Positions 18,305-28,100 of a DNA stretch of 64,000 bases are shown here, piece after piece. The notes beneath the pieces are model-generated. The model was given only the letters and a program-made list of their open reading frames with translations, did not search any database and had not been told where the DNA came from. A program made the position numbers and the translations under genes. Positions within the stretch are counted from its first letter, which is position 1, and every line of letters begins with the position of its first letter. Source of the stretch: Sphingomonadaceae bacterium (GTDB taxonomy: Bacteria > Pseudomonadota > Alphaproteobacteria > Sphingomonadales > Sphingomonadaceae); NCBI GenBank assembly GCA_024236155.1, contig JACKLA010000001.1:496001-560000 (forward strand), read 5' to 3'.

Positions 18305-19550
18305 ACCCTCTTTCACCATTGCCGATCCGGGCCGCCTGGTGGTGGCGCTGCTGGTTTGTGTGTTGATCGCGGGCTTGCTTGCGCTCCAGGCGCTGAGTAG
18401 CGTCTCGACGCGCACTGCCCCGCAACTGGCGGACAAGTTGCTGATTCCCAACGGCCTTGCCGAAGAGCAGCACGCTTCGCAGCTCCTCATGGCCGGGGTG
18501 AAGACGCAGGACGATGTGACCCCTTCGGCGCAGGCGGCCTCGCCGGTCGCGCTTGAGGCGTTCCGTGCAGAGGCACTGACCCCCAAGGCGCACGCCATCC
18601 TCGCACTGGCCGAAACCGATCCGGGCAAGCGTTCGCGTATCCTTGCCGCTGCAACGCGGATCAACCGGCGTGACCTGCTGTTGCAGGGGCTGGTGCTCGA
18701 AGAACAGGTCGGTGCGGGCGATTATGTCGCCTCGCTCGGCACGCTCGACCGCCTGCTCAAGGTCCACCCGGAACAGCAGGCCGCCCTTTTCCCGGTTCTC
18801 ATGCGCGCTCTGTCGCAGGATGCTGCGCTCCCGGCTTTCGGCGAAATTCTCGACGGCAGCGCCGAGTGGCACAATGATTTCCTCGACTTCGCCGTGCGTG
18901 ACAAGGCGGCCTTGCCTGCACTTGCGACGCTTCGTTCAGGCGGCAAGCTGGGGTCCGCCGATTTCGAGCGCAAGCTGGTTTCCGGCCTTGCAGACAGTGG
19001 CCAGATCAACCGGGCTTACGCGCTGTTCCAGAAGATCACCGGCAAGCAGGCGGCGAGCGGCGGTGCCGGACCGATCGACTGGAGCGCGGATTTCGCGCCC
19101 TTCGACTGGCGCTTTGCCGATGATGGGGGGTTCCGTGCGCAAATGGCGCGCAACGGCGAGAAGATGGAAATCTATGTCCGCGGGGGCAAGGGTGGCATTA
19201 TCGCCGAACGCCTGATCCGTGCACCTTCGGGCCGCTTCGGCATCCGGTTGAACCACCGCATTTCACCTGCCGACCAGGTGCGTGACGTGCGGCTCCAGCT
19301 GCGCTGCGCCGGTAGCCGCGATCCCTTTTACGACGAGCGTTTCGAACGCGGCGAAAACCTGTTCAGTGTCGGATCGAGCCCGGCCGGATGCGGCTTCCTG
19401 AGCGTGGCTATCCATACCCGCGCATGGTCCGGACGTTCGGCGTTGCGCGGTACGATCGATGCGCTGGAGATCATCAAGCTGGCGGACGCACCGAAGGCCC
19501 CGGCAGAGCCCGATACCGACGGGGAAGAGGGCGACACCGACGAGGAGTGA
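18279..19550 (+). CDS. Membrane-anchored protein of unknown function in the exopolysaccharide operon
   Basis: The 423-residue protein has a basic N-terminus (MVRTRNRRK) and one membrane segment (about residues 18-37), so most of it is periplasmic. The middle (QINRAYALFQKITG and flanks) looks helical and TPR-like; the C-terminal third looks beta-rich, with two Cys (LRCAGSR, PAGCGF), and the protein ends in an acidic tail. I recognise no family. The start at 18279 is chosen because it precedes the basic/membrane region and overlaps the kinase stop; the longer frame only mistranslates the Tyr-Gly repeat. Its place after wza and wzc suggests a part in chain assembly or export. Confidence 0.7.
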   Translation: MVRTRNRRKPSFTIADPGRLVVALLVCVLIAGLLALQALSSVSTRTAPQLADKLLIPNGLAEEQHASQLLMAGVKTQDDVTPSAQAASPVALEAFRAEALTPKAHAILALAETDPGKRSRILAAATRINRRDLLLQGLVLEEQVGAGDYVASLGTLDRLLKVHPEQQAALFPVLMRALSQDAALPAFGEILDGSAEWHNDFLDFAVRDKAALPALATLRSGGKLGSADFERKLVSGLADSGQINRAYALFQKITGKQAASGGAGPIDWSADFAPFDWRFADDGGFRAQMARNGEKMEIYVRGGKGGIIAERLIRAPSGRFGIRLNHRISPADQVRDVRLQLRCAGSRDPFYDERFERGENLFSVGSSPAGCGFLSVAIHTRAWSGRSALRGTIDALEIIKLADAPKAPAEPDTDGEEGDTDEE

Positions 19551-19559
19551 TCCTCGTGC

Positions 19560-20384
19560 CTAGCCCTGATCCAGCGCAATATCGGGCGCGTCTTCCTGCT
19601 TCATGCCCACAACGTGATAGCCCGCATCGACATGATGCGTCTCGCCCGTCACGCCAGAGCTGAGGTCCGACAGGAAGTAGAGCCCCGATCCGCCGACATC
19701 GTCGATGGTCACATTGCGGCGCAGCGGTGAGTTGTATTCGTTCCATTTGAGAATGTAGCGGAAATCGCCGATGCCGCTGGCGGCCAGCGTCTTGATCGGG
19801 CCGGCACTGATCGCGTTGACCCGGATATTCTGCGGGCCAAGATCGTTGGCAAGGTATTTGACGCTGGTTTCCAGCGCTGCCTTGGCCACACCCATCACAT
19901 TGTAATGCGGGATCACCTTTTCCGCGCCGTAATAGGTCAGCGTCAGGATCGATCCGCCATCGGGCATCATTTCTGCCGCGCGCTTGGCCACGGCGACCAG
20001 CGAATAGGCCGAGATGTTCATCGTCAGCAGGAAATTGTCGAGGCTGGTGTCGACATATTTGCCGCGCAGTTCGGTCTTGTCGGAGAAGCCGATAGCATGG
20101 ACCACGAAGTCGAGCGTGTCCCACCGCGCGCGCAGCGTGGCAAATGCGTCGTCCAGTGCGTCCATGGTCGACACGTCACATTCGAAAGTGAAATCCGAAC
20201 CGAGTTGTTCCGCCAGCGGCTTGACCCGCTTGGCCAGCGCATCGCCCTGATAGGTGAAGGCCAGTTCCGCGCCCTGTTCGCGCAGTTGCTTCGCAATGCC
20301 CCAGGCGAGGGACTTGTCATTCGCCAGCCCCATGATGAGGCCGCGTTTGCCCTTCATCAGCTGACCCGCCGTCGATCCGCTCAT
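19560..20384 (-). CDS. fabI: Enoyl-[acyl-carrier-protein] reductase (NADH), FabI
   Basis: The 274-residue protein is a short-chain dehydrogenase of the FabI type: nucleotide-binding GLANDKSLAWGIA near the N-terminus, and the active site Tyr-(x6)-Lys in HYNVMGVAK preceded by the second Tyr in LTYYGAEK. It catalyses the last reduction of each fatty-acid elongation cycle. Length is normal. The start at 20384 fits the family, with a few additional residues before the first strand. It converges on the exopolysaccharide operon, 10 bases between stops, and I see no terminator there. Confidence 0.95.
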   Translation of the reverse strand: MSGSTAGQLMKGKRGLIMGLANDKSLAWGIAKQLREQGAELAFTYQGDALAKRVKPLAEQLGSDFTFECDVSTMDALDDAFATLRARWDTLDFVVHAIGFSDKTELRGKYVDTSLDNFLLTMNISAYSLVAVAKRAAEMMPDGGSILTLTYYGAEKVIPHYNVMGVAKAALETSVKYLANDLGPQNIRVNAISAGPIKTLAASGIGDFRYILKWNEYNSPLRRNVTIDDVGGSGLYFLSDLSSGVTGETHHVDAGYHVVGMKQEDAPDIALDQG

Positions 20385-20405
20385 TATCCGTCCTTCTGCA
20401 TCATT

Positions 20406-21377
20406 CTAGCCGTCATCGGCGTCACTTCCCGCCGCCTCTTCCTCGGGCGTTTCGGCAAGCGCCGCGTTAAGCTCCGCCCCTACCACCATTCCTAAGCCCA
20501 CCAGCCAGAAAAAGAAAAGTGCGATCATGATCCCGGCGAGGCTGCCATAGGTCAGGTCATAGGTGAAGAACCGTTGCAATATCGGGGGGAGGGCAAGCGT
20601 CACGGCCATCCACCATGCCGTCACCAGCACCGCCCCCGGCCATTTGGGATAGCGTTTCTCGCGATAATGGACCGGGGTAAGCGTGTAGAACAGCAGATAT
20701 ATCGAGGCGAACAGGCCGATGGCCGTGACGAGGCGCGAGAAGGAGAGCCCCGCCAGCGCATCGGACAGGCTTGGGGCATATGCGGTGATGACCTGCTGGA
20801 CTGCGCCGATCATCACTTGTGCGATCAGGCTGATCATCAGCATCACCACCGCCAGCACGATCAGCCCGAACGAGAACAGGCGGTAACGCCAGAAGGCCAG
20901 CGTCGCCTCGGTGCCATAGGCCCTGCGCAGCACTTCGCGGATGGTTTCGATCAGGCTGGATGCGGTCCACAGGCCCACCGCTGCACCGGCCCACAGCAGC
21001 CAGCCGCTGCGCGCGTCGATGACATTGCGCGCCACGGGTTCGATCACATTGGCGACCACGGGAGGGAGCGCCGACAGCACGGCTGTGATCGTTGCTGCCC
21101 GATCGTTTGCATCGCCGACAAGCGAGAACAGCGCCGCGCCAAGGATGAAGAAGGGGAAAATCGCGAGGATCGCCATATAGGCGAGATTGCCCGCGTGGAT
21201 GAATCCGTCGTTCCACGCCCCGAGCGCCGTCCGCTTGATGACTTCGAACACGCGGGTGCCGGGGCCAAGCCGACGGTTGACACGCTGCCGCAGGGAACCC
21301 GCCTCACGGCGGCGGGCTTCCGGCGACAGGAAATGGACGAGCCGTTCTTCCGGTTCCTTCGACCCGTGGTCGGACAA
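20406..21377 (-). CDS. YihY/BrkB family inner-membrane protein
   Basis: The protein has the YihY/virulence factor BrkB family layout of about six membrane segments, with the conserved N-terminal GFIHAGNLAYMAILAIFPF and later WPGAVLVTAWW. Its function is not established; older names such as ribonuclease BN are wrong. The start is uncertain: the upstream part of the frame lies inside dnaJ, so I propose the TTG at 21377 next to the dnaJ stop; a GTG at 21248 is an alternative. The gene follows the dnaJ-like gene directly. Confidence 0.8.
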   Translation of the reverse strand: MSDHGSKEPEERLVHFLSPEARRREAGSLRQRVNRRLGPGTRVFEVIKRTALGAWNDGFIHAGNLAYMAILAIFPFFILGAALFSLVGDANDRAATITAVLSALPPVVANVIEPVARNVIDARSGWLLWAGAAVGLWTASSLIETIREVLRRAYGTEATLAFWRYRLFSFGLIVLAVVMLMISLIAQVMIGAVQQVITAYAPSLSDALAGLSFSRLVTAIGLFASIYLLFYTLTPVHYREKRYPKWPGAVLVTAWWMAVTLALPPILQRFFTYDLTYGSLAGIMIALFFFWLVGLGMVVGAELNAALAETPEEEAAGSDADDG

Positions 21378-21381
21378 ATCG

Positions 21382-22341
21382 CTACACCCCGAGCTTGCCG
21401 CGTGGTTCGCTCTCGTCCTTCCATCCTTCGAGCCGCTTGGCAAGTTCGTCGATATCTTCCGGCAGCTGGATTTCGAGTGTCACCAGCTGATCGCCACGGT
21501 TGCTGTCTTTTTTGGAGAAACCCTTACCTTTCAGGCGCATCACCGTGCCGCCATGGGTGCCGGGCTTGATCGTCAGGAACACCGCGCCATCGACCGTGGG
21601 GCACTTTACCTTAGCCCCACCCACCGCTTCGTCGAGCGTGATCGGCAGGTCCATCCGCACGTCGTCGCCCTCGCGGCGGAAGAATTTGTGCTTGTCGACC
21701 GCAATGGTGACAATGCCATCGCCCGCTCCGCCCGGGCCCTGTTCGCCCTTGCCCTTGAGACGCATCTGGGTGCCGTCCTCGACCCCGGCAGGCAGCTTGA
21801 GGTCGATCGTCTTGCCGTCGGCCAGCGTGATGCGCTGGTCCTTGCGTGCGGCGGCATCGGTGAAGGAAACCCGCAGGCGATAGGCGATATCCGCACCCTT
21901 TTGCGGCGGCGGAGGGCGACGTTGCTGGCCGAAGCCTCCCCCGCCCGGCGAACGGCGACCGCCACCTCCGCCGAACAGGCCTTCGAATATATCGCCGAGG
22001 TCGATCCCGTCATTGCCGAAGCCCTGGAAATCCTCGGCGCGGAAACCGCCCTGCTGGCCGCGAAACCCGCCACCACCACCGCCCATCCCGGCGAACGGGT
22101 TGGCCGGATTGCCATCGGCATCGATCTCGCCCCGGTCGAACTGGCCGCGCTTGGTCTTGTCGCTGAGCAGGTCATAGGCCTGCGTCACCTGGCTGAATTT
22201 CTCGGCCGCCTTGGGATTGTCCTTGTTGCGATCGGGATGCAGCTCCTTCGCAAGCTTGCGATAGGCACTCTTGATCTCCGCCTCGGTAGCCGAGCGGGAA
22301 ACGCCAAGGGTGGCATAGGGATCGGATGCATGTGTCGCCAT
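21382..22341 (-). CDS. DnaJ/CbpA-type co-chaperone without zinc finger
   Basis: The 319-residue protein has an N-terminal J domain with the HPD triad (KELHPDRNK, about residue 36), a Gly/Phe-rich linker (about 85-140) and the two C-terminal substrate-binding domains. The cysteine-rich zinc finger of classical DnaJ is missing, so it is a CbpA-like (type II) protein. It would stimulate the ATPase of DnaK. It may be coupled to the YihY gene downstream. Confidence 0.92.
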   Translation of the reverse strand: MATHASDPYATLGVSRSATEAEIKSAYRKLAKELHPDRNKDNPKAAEKFSQVTQAYDLLSDKTKRGQFDRGEIDADGNPANPFAGMGGGGGGFRGQQGGFRAEDFQGFGNDGIDLGDIFEGLFGGGGGRRSPGGGGFGQQRRPPPPQKGADIAYRLRVSFTDAAARKDQRITLADGKTIDLKLPAGVEDGTQMRLKGKGEQGPGGAGDGIVTIAVDKHKFFRREGDDVRMDLPITLDEAVGGAKVKCPTVDGAVFLTIKPGTHGGTVMRLKGKGFSKKDSNRGDQLVTLEIQLPEDIDELAKRLEGWKDESEPRGKLGV

Positions 22342-22398
22342 TGAGCGTGTTAGCTAGGTGCTACAGTGCATTGGCGCAAGCCGAATGGCGTAGGCAGG

Positions 22399-22728
22399 TC
22401 AGAGAGACTGTATATTGCGCGGATCGCGACTGCGCTTCCGATTGCCGACCGCGAACCCGGAGAGCCAGACAGTAGTTGCTACCGTGGCGAAGAGCAAAAA
22501 CACCGTGGCTGTTACAACCAAAGGACGGGGGTCGTCCGAGAAAAACTGATCGAGAACCCACGGGCCGAATGTTGCTAGGGCACTATATCCAATCAGCTTG
22601 AACAGAGGCATTCGGCCAAGGTGTTTTTCGGTCAATCCGCGACGAAAGACATGGCGAATGAGGAACGCACCAGCAGCTCCAATGCCTAGTACGAAAAGGC
22701 CAGCCAACAAGGTTTCCGGCGTGGGCAT
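22399..22728 (-). CDS. Small membrane protein of unknown function
   Basis: From the ATG at 22728 (AGCGGA just upstream) the frame gives 109 residues with three clear hydrophobic segments: LLAGLFVLGIGAAGAFLI, LIGYSALATFGPWVL and TATVFLLFATVATTVWL. The C-terminus is basic. The open frame extends upstream to 22932 but that part looks non-coding. G+C is lower than in neighbouring genes. I recognise no family; hydrophobicity and the start context are the only support. Confidence 0.5.
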   Translation of the reverse strand: MPTPETLLAGLFVLGIGAAGAFLIRHVFRRGLTEKHLGRMPLFKLIGYSALATFGPWVLDQFFSDDPRPLVVTATVFLLFATVATTVWLSGFAVGNRKRSRDPRNIQSL

Positions 22729-22931
22729 TCCGCTATCATAGTCGAAAGGTTTGCGCCCCGCTAGCGTCAGCGGCCACTTTCCTACATTCACGCAGGCGGC
22801 TAGAGCCGCTCGGAAATGATCCATGCTACGCCGTCTATTCCGGCAAGCCGCCGCACTTGCGTTTCTTTTGAGGACCAGGAATCGATCCTTAGGACTGTGT
22901 TCCATGTGTTCCACTTGGAAAGGAAAACTCA

Positions 22932-23543
22932 TTGAAAGCTGAACAGAGCGCCCTTCCAGACAGCGATCCGTTCGCCCTGTTCGATAGCTGGTTCGCCGAG
23001 GCGCGGGAGAGCGAACCGAACGATTCGAATGCCATGGCGCTTGCGACCGCCGCGCCTGATGGGGCGCCTTCGGTCAGGATGGTGCTGCTCAAGGGGCATG
23101 GCGAAAATCTGGGCGGATTCGTGTTCTACACCAATGCGCAAAGCCGCAAGGGGCGGGAAATTCGCGCCAATATGCAGGCTGCGCTGCTGTTCCACTGGAA
23201 AAGCCTGCGCCGCCAGATCCGCATTGAAGGTCCGCTCGAGGAAGTGAGCAGCGAAATGGCCGATGCCTATTTCCATTCGCGCCCGCGCGTCTCGCAAATC
23301 GCATCAGCCGCCTCGGACCAGTCACGCCCGCTCGCCGAACGCGCGACCTATTTCGAGCGGCTGGCCGAAATCGAGGCGGAATATCTGGAAGGCGATATCC
23401 CGCGCCCGCCGCACTGGACCGGGTTCCTGCTCAGGCCGTGCGCGATGGAATTCTGGCTCGACCGCCCCGGACGGATGCATGATCGCCGCAGGTTCGAGCG
23501 GAATTCAGCAGGTGGCTGGGACAGCACATTGCTGTATCCGTGA
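22932..23543 (+). CDS. pdxH: Pyridoxamine/pyridoxine 5'-phosphate oxidase
   Basis: The 203-residue protein matches PdxH: FMN-binding RMVLLKGHGENLGGFVFYTNAQSRKG and the C-terminal signature region with EFWLDRPGRMHDRRRF. It oxidises PNP/PMP to pyridoxal phosphate. The start is a TTG at 22932, with AGGAAA eight bases upstream; no ATG lies between the ribosome site and the conserved core. The CDF transporter start follows the stop by 4 bases. Confidence 0.93.
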   Translation: MKAEQSALPDSDPFALFDSWFAEARESEPNDSNAMALATAAPDGAPSVRMVLLKGHGENLGGFVFYTNAQSRKGREIRANMQAALLFHWKSLRRQIRIEGPLEEVSSEMADAYFHSRPRVSQIASAASDQSRPLAERATYFERLAEIEAEYLEGDIPRPPHWTGFLLRPCAMEFWLDRPGRMHDRRRFERNSAGGWDSTLLYP

Positions 23544-23547
23544 TCGC

Positions 23548-24483
23548 GTGAGTACCCACCGGCCTTTCCTTGCGCGCAGTGCTGCATTCGCCTCGATTGC
23601 CGTGGCGATCCTGCTTGTCACCCTCAAGACCTGGGCGACATGGCGTACCGGCTCGACTGCCATGCTCGGAAGCCTTGCGGATTCGGCGCTCGACCTGATT
23701 GCCAGCCTCGCTACGCTGGTCGGCGTATGGATCGCCGCCATGCCTGCCGATGAGGACCATCGCTTCGGTCACGGTAAGGCAGAGGCGCTGGCTGCGATTT
23801 TCCAGGTCATGCTGATCGCGCTTTCCGCTGCAGGCATCGGTTTCCGGGCGGTGACGCGGCTGGTTGAAGGTGGCAGGGTCGAGGCCGCGCCCGAAGGGAT
23901 GGTGGTGTCGGCGATTGCCATCGCCCTGACTTTCGCCCTGCTCGGCTGGCAGCGATATGTGATCCGGCATACACGTTCTGTCGCGATTTCGGCCGATCAC
24001 GTGCACTACCAGTCGGACCTGTTGCTCAACCTCGCGGTGATCGCCGCGCTCGCGCTCGATCAATATGCCGGTTTCACCCGCGCCGACCCGCTGTTCGGCA
24101 TTGCCATCGCCGCGTGGTTGCTGTGGGGCGCGTGGCGTGCGGGGAGCGAGGCGATCGACCATCTGATGGACCGTGAATGGCCCGACGATCGGCGCGAGGC
24201 ATTCCTTGCCGTGCTGGCGAAGAACCCGGATATTCGCGGCGTGCATGACCTGCGCACCCGCACCAGCGGGACCGACGATTTCGTCCAGTTCCACATGGCG
24301 GTCGATCCGACGCTGACGATTGTCCAGGTGCACGACCTGATGGACGAGGTCGAGGAACGGCTGATGCGCGAATTCCCCGGTGTCGAAGTGCTGATCCACC
24401 CCGATCCTTATGGGCAGGTGAATGAGTCGGGGATCGCCGCAGAAGAATTGCTGCCTGAGGGTGCAGAAGGGCGTGTGGCTTGA
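23548..24483 (+). CDS. Cation diffusion facilitator (FieF-like) metal transporter
   Basis: The 311-residue protein has about six membrane helices and the CDF metal-site signatures: SLADSALDL in helix 2 and DHVHYQSDLLLN in helix 5, plus HRFGHGKAEA after helix 3 and a cytoplasmic C-terminal domain. These DxxxD/HxxxD residues bind Zn2+ or Fe2+, exported by proton exchange. The start is a GTG at 23548 just after pdxH; the earlier open frame only overlaps pdxH. The stop overlaps the next start (TTGA). Confidence 0.9.
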   Translation: MSTHRPFLARSAAFASIAVAILLVTLKTWATWRTGSTAMLGSLADSALDLIASLATLVGVWIAAMPADEDHRFGHGKAEALAAIFQVMLIALSAAGIGFRAVTRLVEGGRVEAAPEGMVVSAIAIALTFALLGWQRYVIRHTRSVAISADHVHYQSDLLLNLAVIAALALDQYAGFTRADPLFGIAIAAWLLWGAWRAGSEAIDHLMDREWPDDRREAFLAVLAKNPDIRGVHDLRTRTSGTDDFVQFHMAVDPTLTIVQVHDLMDEVEERLMREFPGVEVLIHPDPYGQVNESGIAAEELLPEGAEGRVA

Positions 24484-25286
24484 GGATTGCCTATTGGCAT
24501 ATCGATGCCTTCGCCGCGCGTCCCTTTGGCGGCAACCAGGCGGCGGTTATGCTGCTCGACCGATGGCTTGCCGACGATGTTCTCGCTTCGATTGCCGCCG
24601 AAAACTGCTTTCCGGCAACCGCTTTCCTTGTGCATGACACGAGTGGCGAGGCGGACTGGGAAGTGCGCTGGTTTACGCCCGCCAACGAAATTGCCCTGTG
24701 CGGCCATGCTACGCTCGCCAGCGGGCATTTGGTCCTGACCCACCCGGACTTCATGCCCGGTGCCGACCATGCTTCCTTTCGTTCCTGCCGATCGGGCGTG
24801 ATTGAGGTCCGGCGCGGCGATCCGGGCTACGAGCTGGCGCTTCCGGCGATCCCGACCGAACCGGGTGAATGGCCCGAGGCAGTGGCGCTGCTCGGTAAGC
24901 AGCCGCAGGAGGTCTGGCTCAGCCCGAGCCGATACGGCATCTACCTGTTTGAGAGCGAGGACCAGCTGCGCGCGCTTGCCCCCGATCTGCGCGGATTGGG
25001 CGTGCTGGGGAACGACCAGTTCATCTGCACCGCGCCCGGTACCAGAACCGATGTGGTCAGCCGCGTCTTCGTGCCGGGTGGCGGGGTGGACGAGGATAGC
25101 GTGACCGGATCGGCCCATGCTGCCCTGACCCCGTTCTGGACGGCGCGACTGGGGCAAACCGGCTTCACCGCGCATCAGGCCAGCGCACGGGGCGGGGACC
25201 TGACCTGCCGGCTCGAAAATGACCGGGTGTGGCTCGGTGGGGCTTGCGTCACCGTGGTCGAAGGCAGTTTCTACCTCACCGGGTAA
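24480..25286 (+). CDS. PhzF-family isomerase-like protein with substituted catalytic Glu
   Basis: The 268-residue protein has the PhzF fold signatures: AFAARPFGGNQAAV, the segment RWFTPANEIALCGHATLAS, and EDSVTGSAHAAL. In family members the active-site Glu lies in a S-E-T-A-F motif; here the aligned segment reads P-A-T-A-F (NCFPATAFLV), so that Glu is Ala. Activity as a classical isomerase is therefore doubtful. The start is a TTG at 24480 overlapping the CDF stop, with GAAGGG upstream. The 3' end overlaps the convergent serine hydrolase by 16 bases. Confidence 0.85.
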   Translation: MRIAYWHIDAFAARPFGGNQAAVMLLDRWLADDVLASIAAENCFPATAFLVHDTSGEADWEVRWFTPANEIALCGHATLASGHLVLTHPDFMPGADHASFRSCRSGVIEVRRGDPGYELALPAIPTEPGEWPEAVALLGKQPQEVWLSPSRYGIYLFESEDQLRALAPDLRGLGVLGNDQFICTAPGTRTDVVSRVFVPGGGVDEDSVTGSAHAALTPFWTARLGQTGFTAHQASARGGDLTCRLENDRVWLGGACVTVVEGSFYLTG

Positions 25287-26410
25287 AGCGCCAGGACGTC
25301 GGCGGCTTCCTGCAGCATCGCCTCACGCTCCGGCCCGTTGGAATGGCCGAGCCGCACCAGCGTCAGTTTCTGGTCGGGCGAGACGATGACATATTGGCCC
25401 ATATGCCCGATCATCGCGAACACACTGTGCGGCGCGCGGTCGGGGAACAGCGGATGCTCTGCCTCGCCGGTCGGACGGTTGAGCCATGTCTGGAGGCCAT
25501 AATGCGCGCTGCGCGGGCTGGGCGAAGTCATCAGCTCGACCCATTTGCGCGGCAGCAATTGCGATCCGCGATAGGAACCCTTGTTGCGCAAGAAATCGCC
25601 GAACCGCGCCCAGTCGCGTGCTGTTGCATGCATCAGGCTGCCGCCGATCAGCGTACCGCTCGCATCATATTCCGGCACCACCGATTCCATCGCCAACGGG
25701 GCGAAGACGCGCGCCTTGAGGAAAGTGTCGACGGCATTGCGGCGGATATCGGGATCGTCGCTGTCGCTCAGCACCCGCGCGGCGATATCGGCCAGGATAA
25801 CCGTGGTGTTGCTTGAATATTCGAATTTCGCGCCCGGTTCCGCCTCCATCGGCTGCGTCTCCGCCCATTCGGCCATGTCATCGCGCCCGTCGAGGAACAG
25901 CATGCGCACTTCGGACGATTCGTGGGGCGGATCACCCGCTTCGGTGTGATCGAGGCCGGATCGCATCTGCAACAGCTGGCGCAGGGTGATCTCGCCGCGC
26001 GGGTCGCCGGGCCGCTGCCAGCGCGGGATCGGCACCGATTCGTCGAGCCGCAACCGCCCGTCGGCCACCAGCATGCCGATCATCGCGGCGGTGACCGTCT
26101 TGGCCATCGACCAGCTGACGAAGCGCGTGTCCTTGTCGTATCCCGGCGCATAGCGTTCGGCGACGACTTCACCTCCATGCATCAGCACGACCGCGCGGGT
26201 TTCGCCCAGTCCGTCCTTGGTGAACAGGTCGTCGATTTCGCGCGCAAGCTGGTCTTTCGGGGCGCCAGCTTCGTCGGACAGCACGGCGTGCCTGGCCGCT
26301 TCGGTCAGCGGTGGGCGCGTTTCCGGTGCCTCGCCGCATGATACGAGGGCTGGCAGCATGGCCATGCAGGCGATAAGGGACGGGCCGAAAGAGGTGCGGG
26401 CAAGAGGCAT
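25271..26410 (-). CDS. Serine hydrolase, class C beta-lactamase-like lipoprotein
   Basis: From the ATG at 26410 the protein has 379 residues, with a signal peptide and a lipobox-like LVSC (Cys near residue 25). The active-site SxxK is in VSWSMAKTV and the YxN in FEYSSNT, as in AmpC-like hydrolases and penicillin-binding protein homologues. The substrate is unknown; many such proteins are esterases or D-aminopeptidases rather than beta-lactamases. The frame is open 17 codons further upstream, but the signal peptide fixes this start. Confidence 0.87.
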   Translation of the reverse strand: MPLARTSFGPSLIACMAMLPALVSCGEAPETRPPLTEAARHAVLSDEAGAPKDQLAREIDDLFTKDGLGETRAVVLMHGGEVVAERYAPGYDKDTRFVSWSMAKTVTAAMIGMLVADGRLRLDESVPIPRWQRPGDPRGEITLRQLLQMRSGLDHTEAGDPPHESSEVRMLFLDGRDDMAEWAETQPMEAEPGAKFEYSSNTTVILADIAARVLSDSDDPDIRRNAVDTFLKARVFAPLAMESVVPEYDASGTLIGGSLMHATARDWARFGDFLRNKGSYRGSQLLPRKWVELMTSPSPRSAHYGLQTWLNRPTGEAEHPLFPDRAPHSVFAMIGHMGQYVIVSPDQKLTLVRLGHSNGPEREAMLQEAADVLALYPVR

Positions 26411-26445
26411 GCGCGCCTCACTCGCGCAAGCAGCAGGGGTTGGCA

Positions 26446-26799
26446 ATGGCGAAATCGGCACGCAACGCGGCGCAGGGGCGCAGGTCGCGCCGTTGGGTAT
26501 GGGTTCTCGCGCTGGTCGCGCTGCTGCTGGGTGCCGGGGCCTGGGCTTATAGCGGTTCGATATCGGGCAATGCGCAGGCGGGAACGGCCTATATGGCGCG
26601 CGTCGCCTGCTCGTGCCGTTTCGTATCCGATCGCAGCCTCGAGGATTGCGGCAAGGACAAGCTCGACGGGATGGAGCTGATTACGCTTGTCGAGGATGCC
26701 GAGGAAAAGAGCGTCACTGCACGTTTTCCCCTGATCGCGGGCAACACGGCACGCTACCGCGAAGGTTACGGTTGCGTGCTCGACAAGTGGGAAGACTAG
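26446..26799 (+). CDS. Small membrane-anchored protein of unknown function with four cysteines
   Basis: The 117-residue protein starts with a basic region (MAKSARNAAQGRRSRR), one membrane segment (VWVLALVALLLGAGAWAYS) and a periplasmic part of about 75 residues with four Cys (ACSCRF, LEDCGK, GYGCVL), which could form two disulfides. The ATG at 26446 has AGGGG six bases upstream. It diverges from the serine hydrolase, only 35 bases away, so the promoters overlap. I recognise no family beyond a resemblance to N-terminal parts of beta-lactamase-associated proteins, which I would not rely on. Confidence 0.7.
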   Translation: MAKSARNAAQGRRSRRWVWVLALVALLLGAGAWAYSGSISGNAQAGTAYMARVACSCRFVSDRSLEDCGKDKLDGMELITLVEDAEEKSVTARFPLIAGNTARYREGYGCVLDKWED

Positions 26800-26808
26800 G
26801 GCCCTGAC

Positions 26809-27966
26809 CTAGGCGTCGACCTGCTCGGTTCCGGCGATCCAGCCGCCGCCGATCACGCGCTCTCCGGCGTAGATAACAGCGGCCTGTCCAGGCGAAACGC
26901 CATATTCGGGTTCGGCGAAGTGCAACTGCACCGTGCTCCCTTCGCCGAGCGAGCCTTCAACCTCGACCGGGACCGGCTTGGCGAGTGAACGCACCTTGGC
27001 GCTGAGCGGGGCATCGGGCAGTGGTCCGATGCGGTTGGTCTCGATCACGCTGGCGGCGATGACCGCCAGCATCCGGCGCGGGCCGACGCGGACTTCGGCG
27101 CTCTGTGCATCGATCCCGATCACATAGAGCGGCTCGGGCTGGCCGCCGATATCGAGGCCTTTGCGCTGCCCCACAGTGTAATGGATGATCCCCTTGTGCT
27201 GGCCCAGCCTCTCGCCGGAAGCAGCGTGGACGATCGCGCCGGGAGCGCCGCCTGCAGGGCGCATCTTCTCGACGATCTTCGCATAATCGCCGTCGGGCAC
27301 GAAGCAGATGTCCTGGCTGTCGGGCTTCGCCGCATTGCGCAGGCCCGCCTGTTCGGCCAGTTCGCGGACCTGTGTCTTGGGCATGCCACCCAGCGGGAAG
27401 CGGAGGAAGTCGAGCTGCGCCTCGGTGGTGCCATAAAGGAAGTAGGACTGGTCGCGGGTGGGGTCGAGCGCGCGGTGCAGTTCCGGCCCCGCCGTGCCGA
27501 CAACCCGGCGCACATAATGCCCGGTCGCAAGGCAATCGGCACCCAGTTCGCGGGCCATGCGCAGCAGGTCGGTGAACTTGGGCCCCATATTGCAGCGGAT
27601 GCACGGCACCGGGGTGCGCCCTGCGAGGTAATCATCGGCGAACTGCTCGACCACTTCCTCGCGAAACGCGCTTTCGTGGTCGAAGACATAATGTGCAATG
27701 CCCAGCCGGTCGGCCACGGCCCGCGCATCGGCAATATCGTCGCCTGCGCAACAGGCGCCCTTGCGCCCGGTGGCCGCGCCATAGTCGTACAGTTGCAGCG
27801 TAATGCCGATGACTTCCGCCCCGCTCGCAGCCGCAAGTGCGGCGACGACGGACGAATCGACCCCGCCCGACATGGCGACGACGATCCGGCACTCCGCCGC
27901 CGGGCGGGGGAGATCGAACAGCGCGGCAGTGTCGAGACCGGCATCGAAAAGGGAGGTTGCACTCAT
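26809..27966 (-). CDS. mnmA: tRNA-specific 2-thiouridylase MnmA
   Basis: The 385-residue protein has the PP-loop SGGVDSS near the N-terminus, the catalytic Cys in [11 protein letters not shown], the second Cys in [12 protein letters not shown], and a C-terminal beta-barrel. It makes the s2 group on wobble uridine 34 of Lys, Glu and Gln tRNAs. The ATG at 27966 (AAAGGCACC upstream) gives a normal length; the open frame continues 24 codons upstream without conserved sequence. Confidence 0.95.
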   Translation of the reverse strand: MSATSLFDAGLDTAALFDLPRPAAECRIVVAMSGGVDSSVVAALAAASGAEVIGITLQLYDYGAATGRKGACCAGDDIADARAVADRLGIAHYVFDHESAFREEVVEQFADDYLAGRTPVPCIRCNMGPKFTDLLRMARELGADCLATGHYVRRVVGTAGPELHRALDPTRDQSYFLYGTTEAQLDFLRFPLGGMPKTQVRELAEQAGLRNAAKPDSQDICFVPDGDYAKIVEKMRPAGGAPGAIVHAASGERLGQHKGIIHYTVGQRKGLDIGGQPEPLYVIGIDAQSAEVRVGPRRMLAVIAASVIETNRIGPLPDAPLSAKVRSLAKPVPVEVEGSLGEGSTVQLHFAEPEYGVSPGQAAVIYAGERVIGGGWIAGTEQVDA

Positions 27967-28100
27967 CGGGGTGCCTTTAGACCTCTGCGATGCGCATCGC
28001 CACCCCTTCGCTGGTGCGGGAATTCGCCGCCCGATCACCCTAACGCGCGGTAAATCCCGGCTTTACCCGATCTTGACCACTGCCGCTTAAAGCAGAAGGC

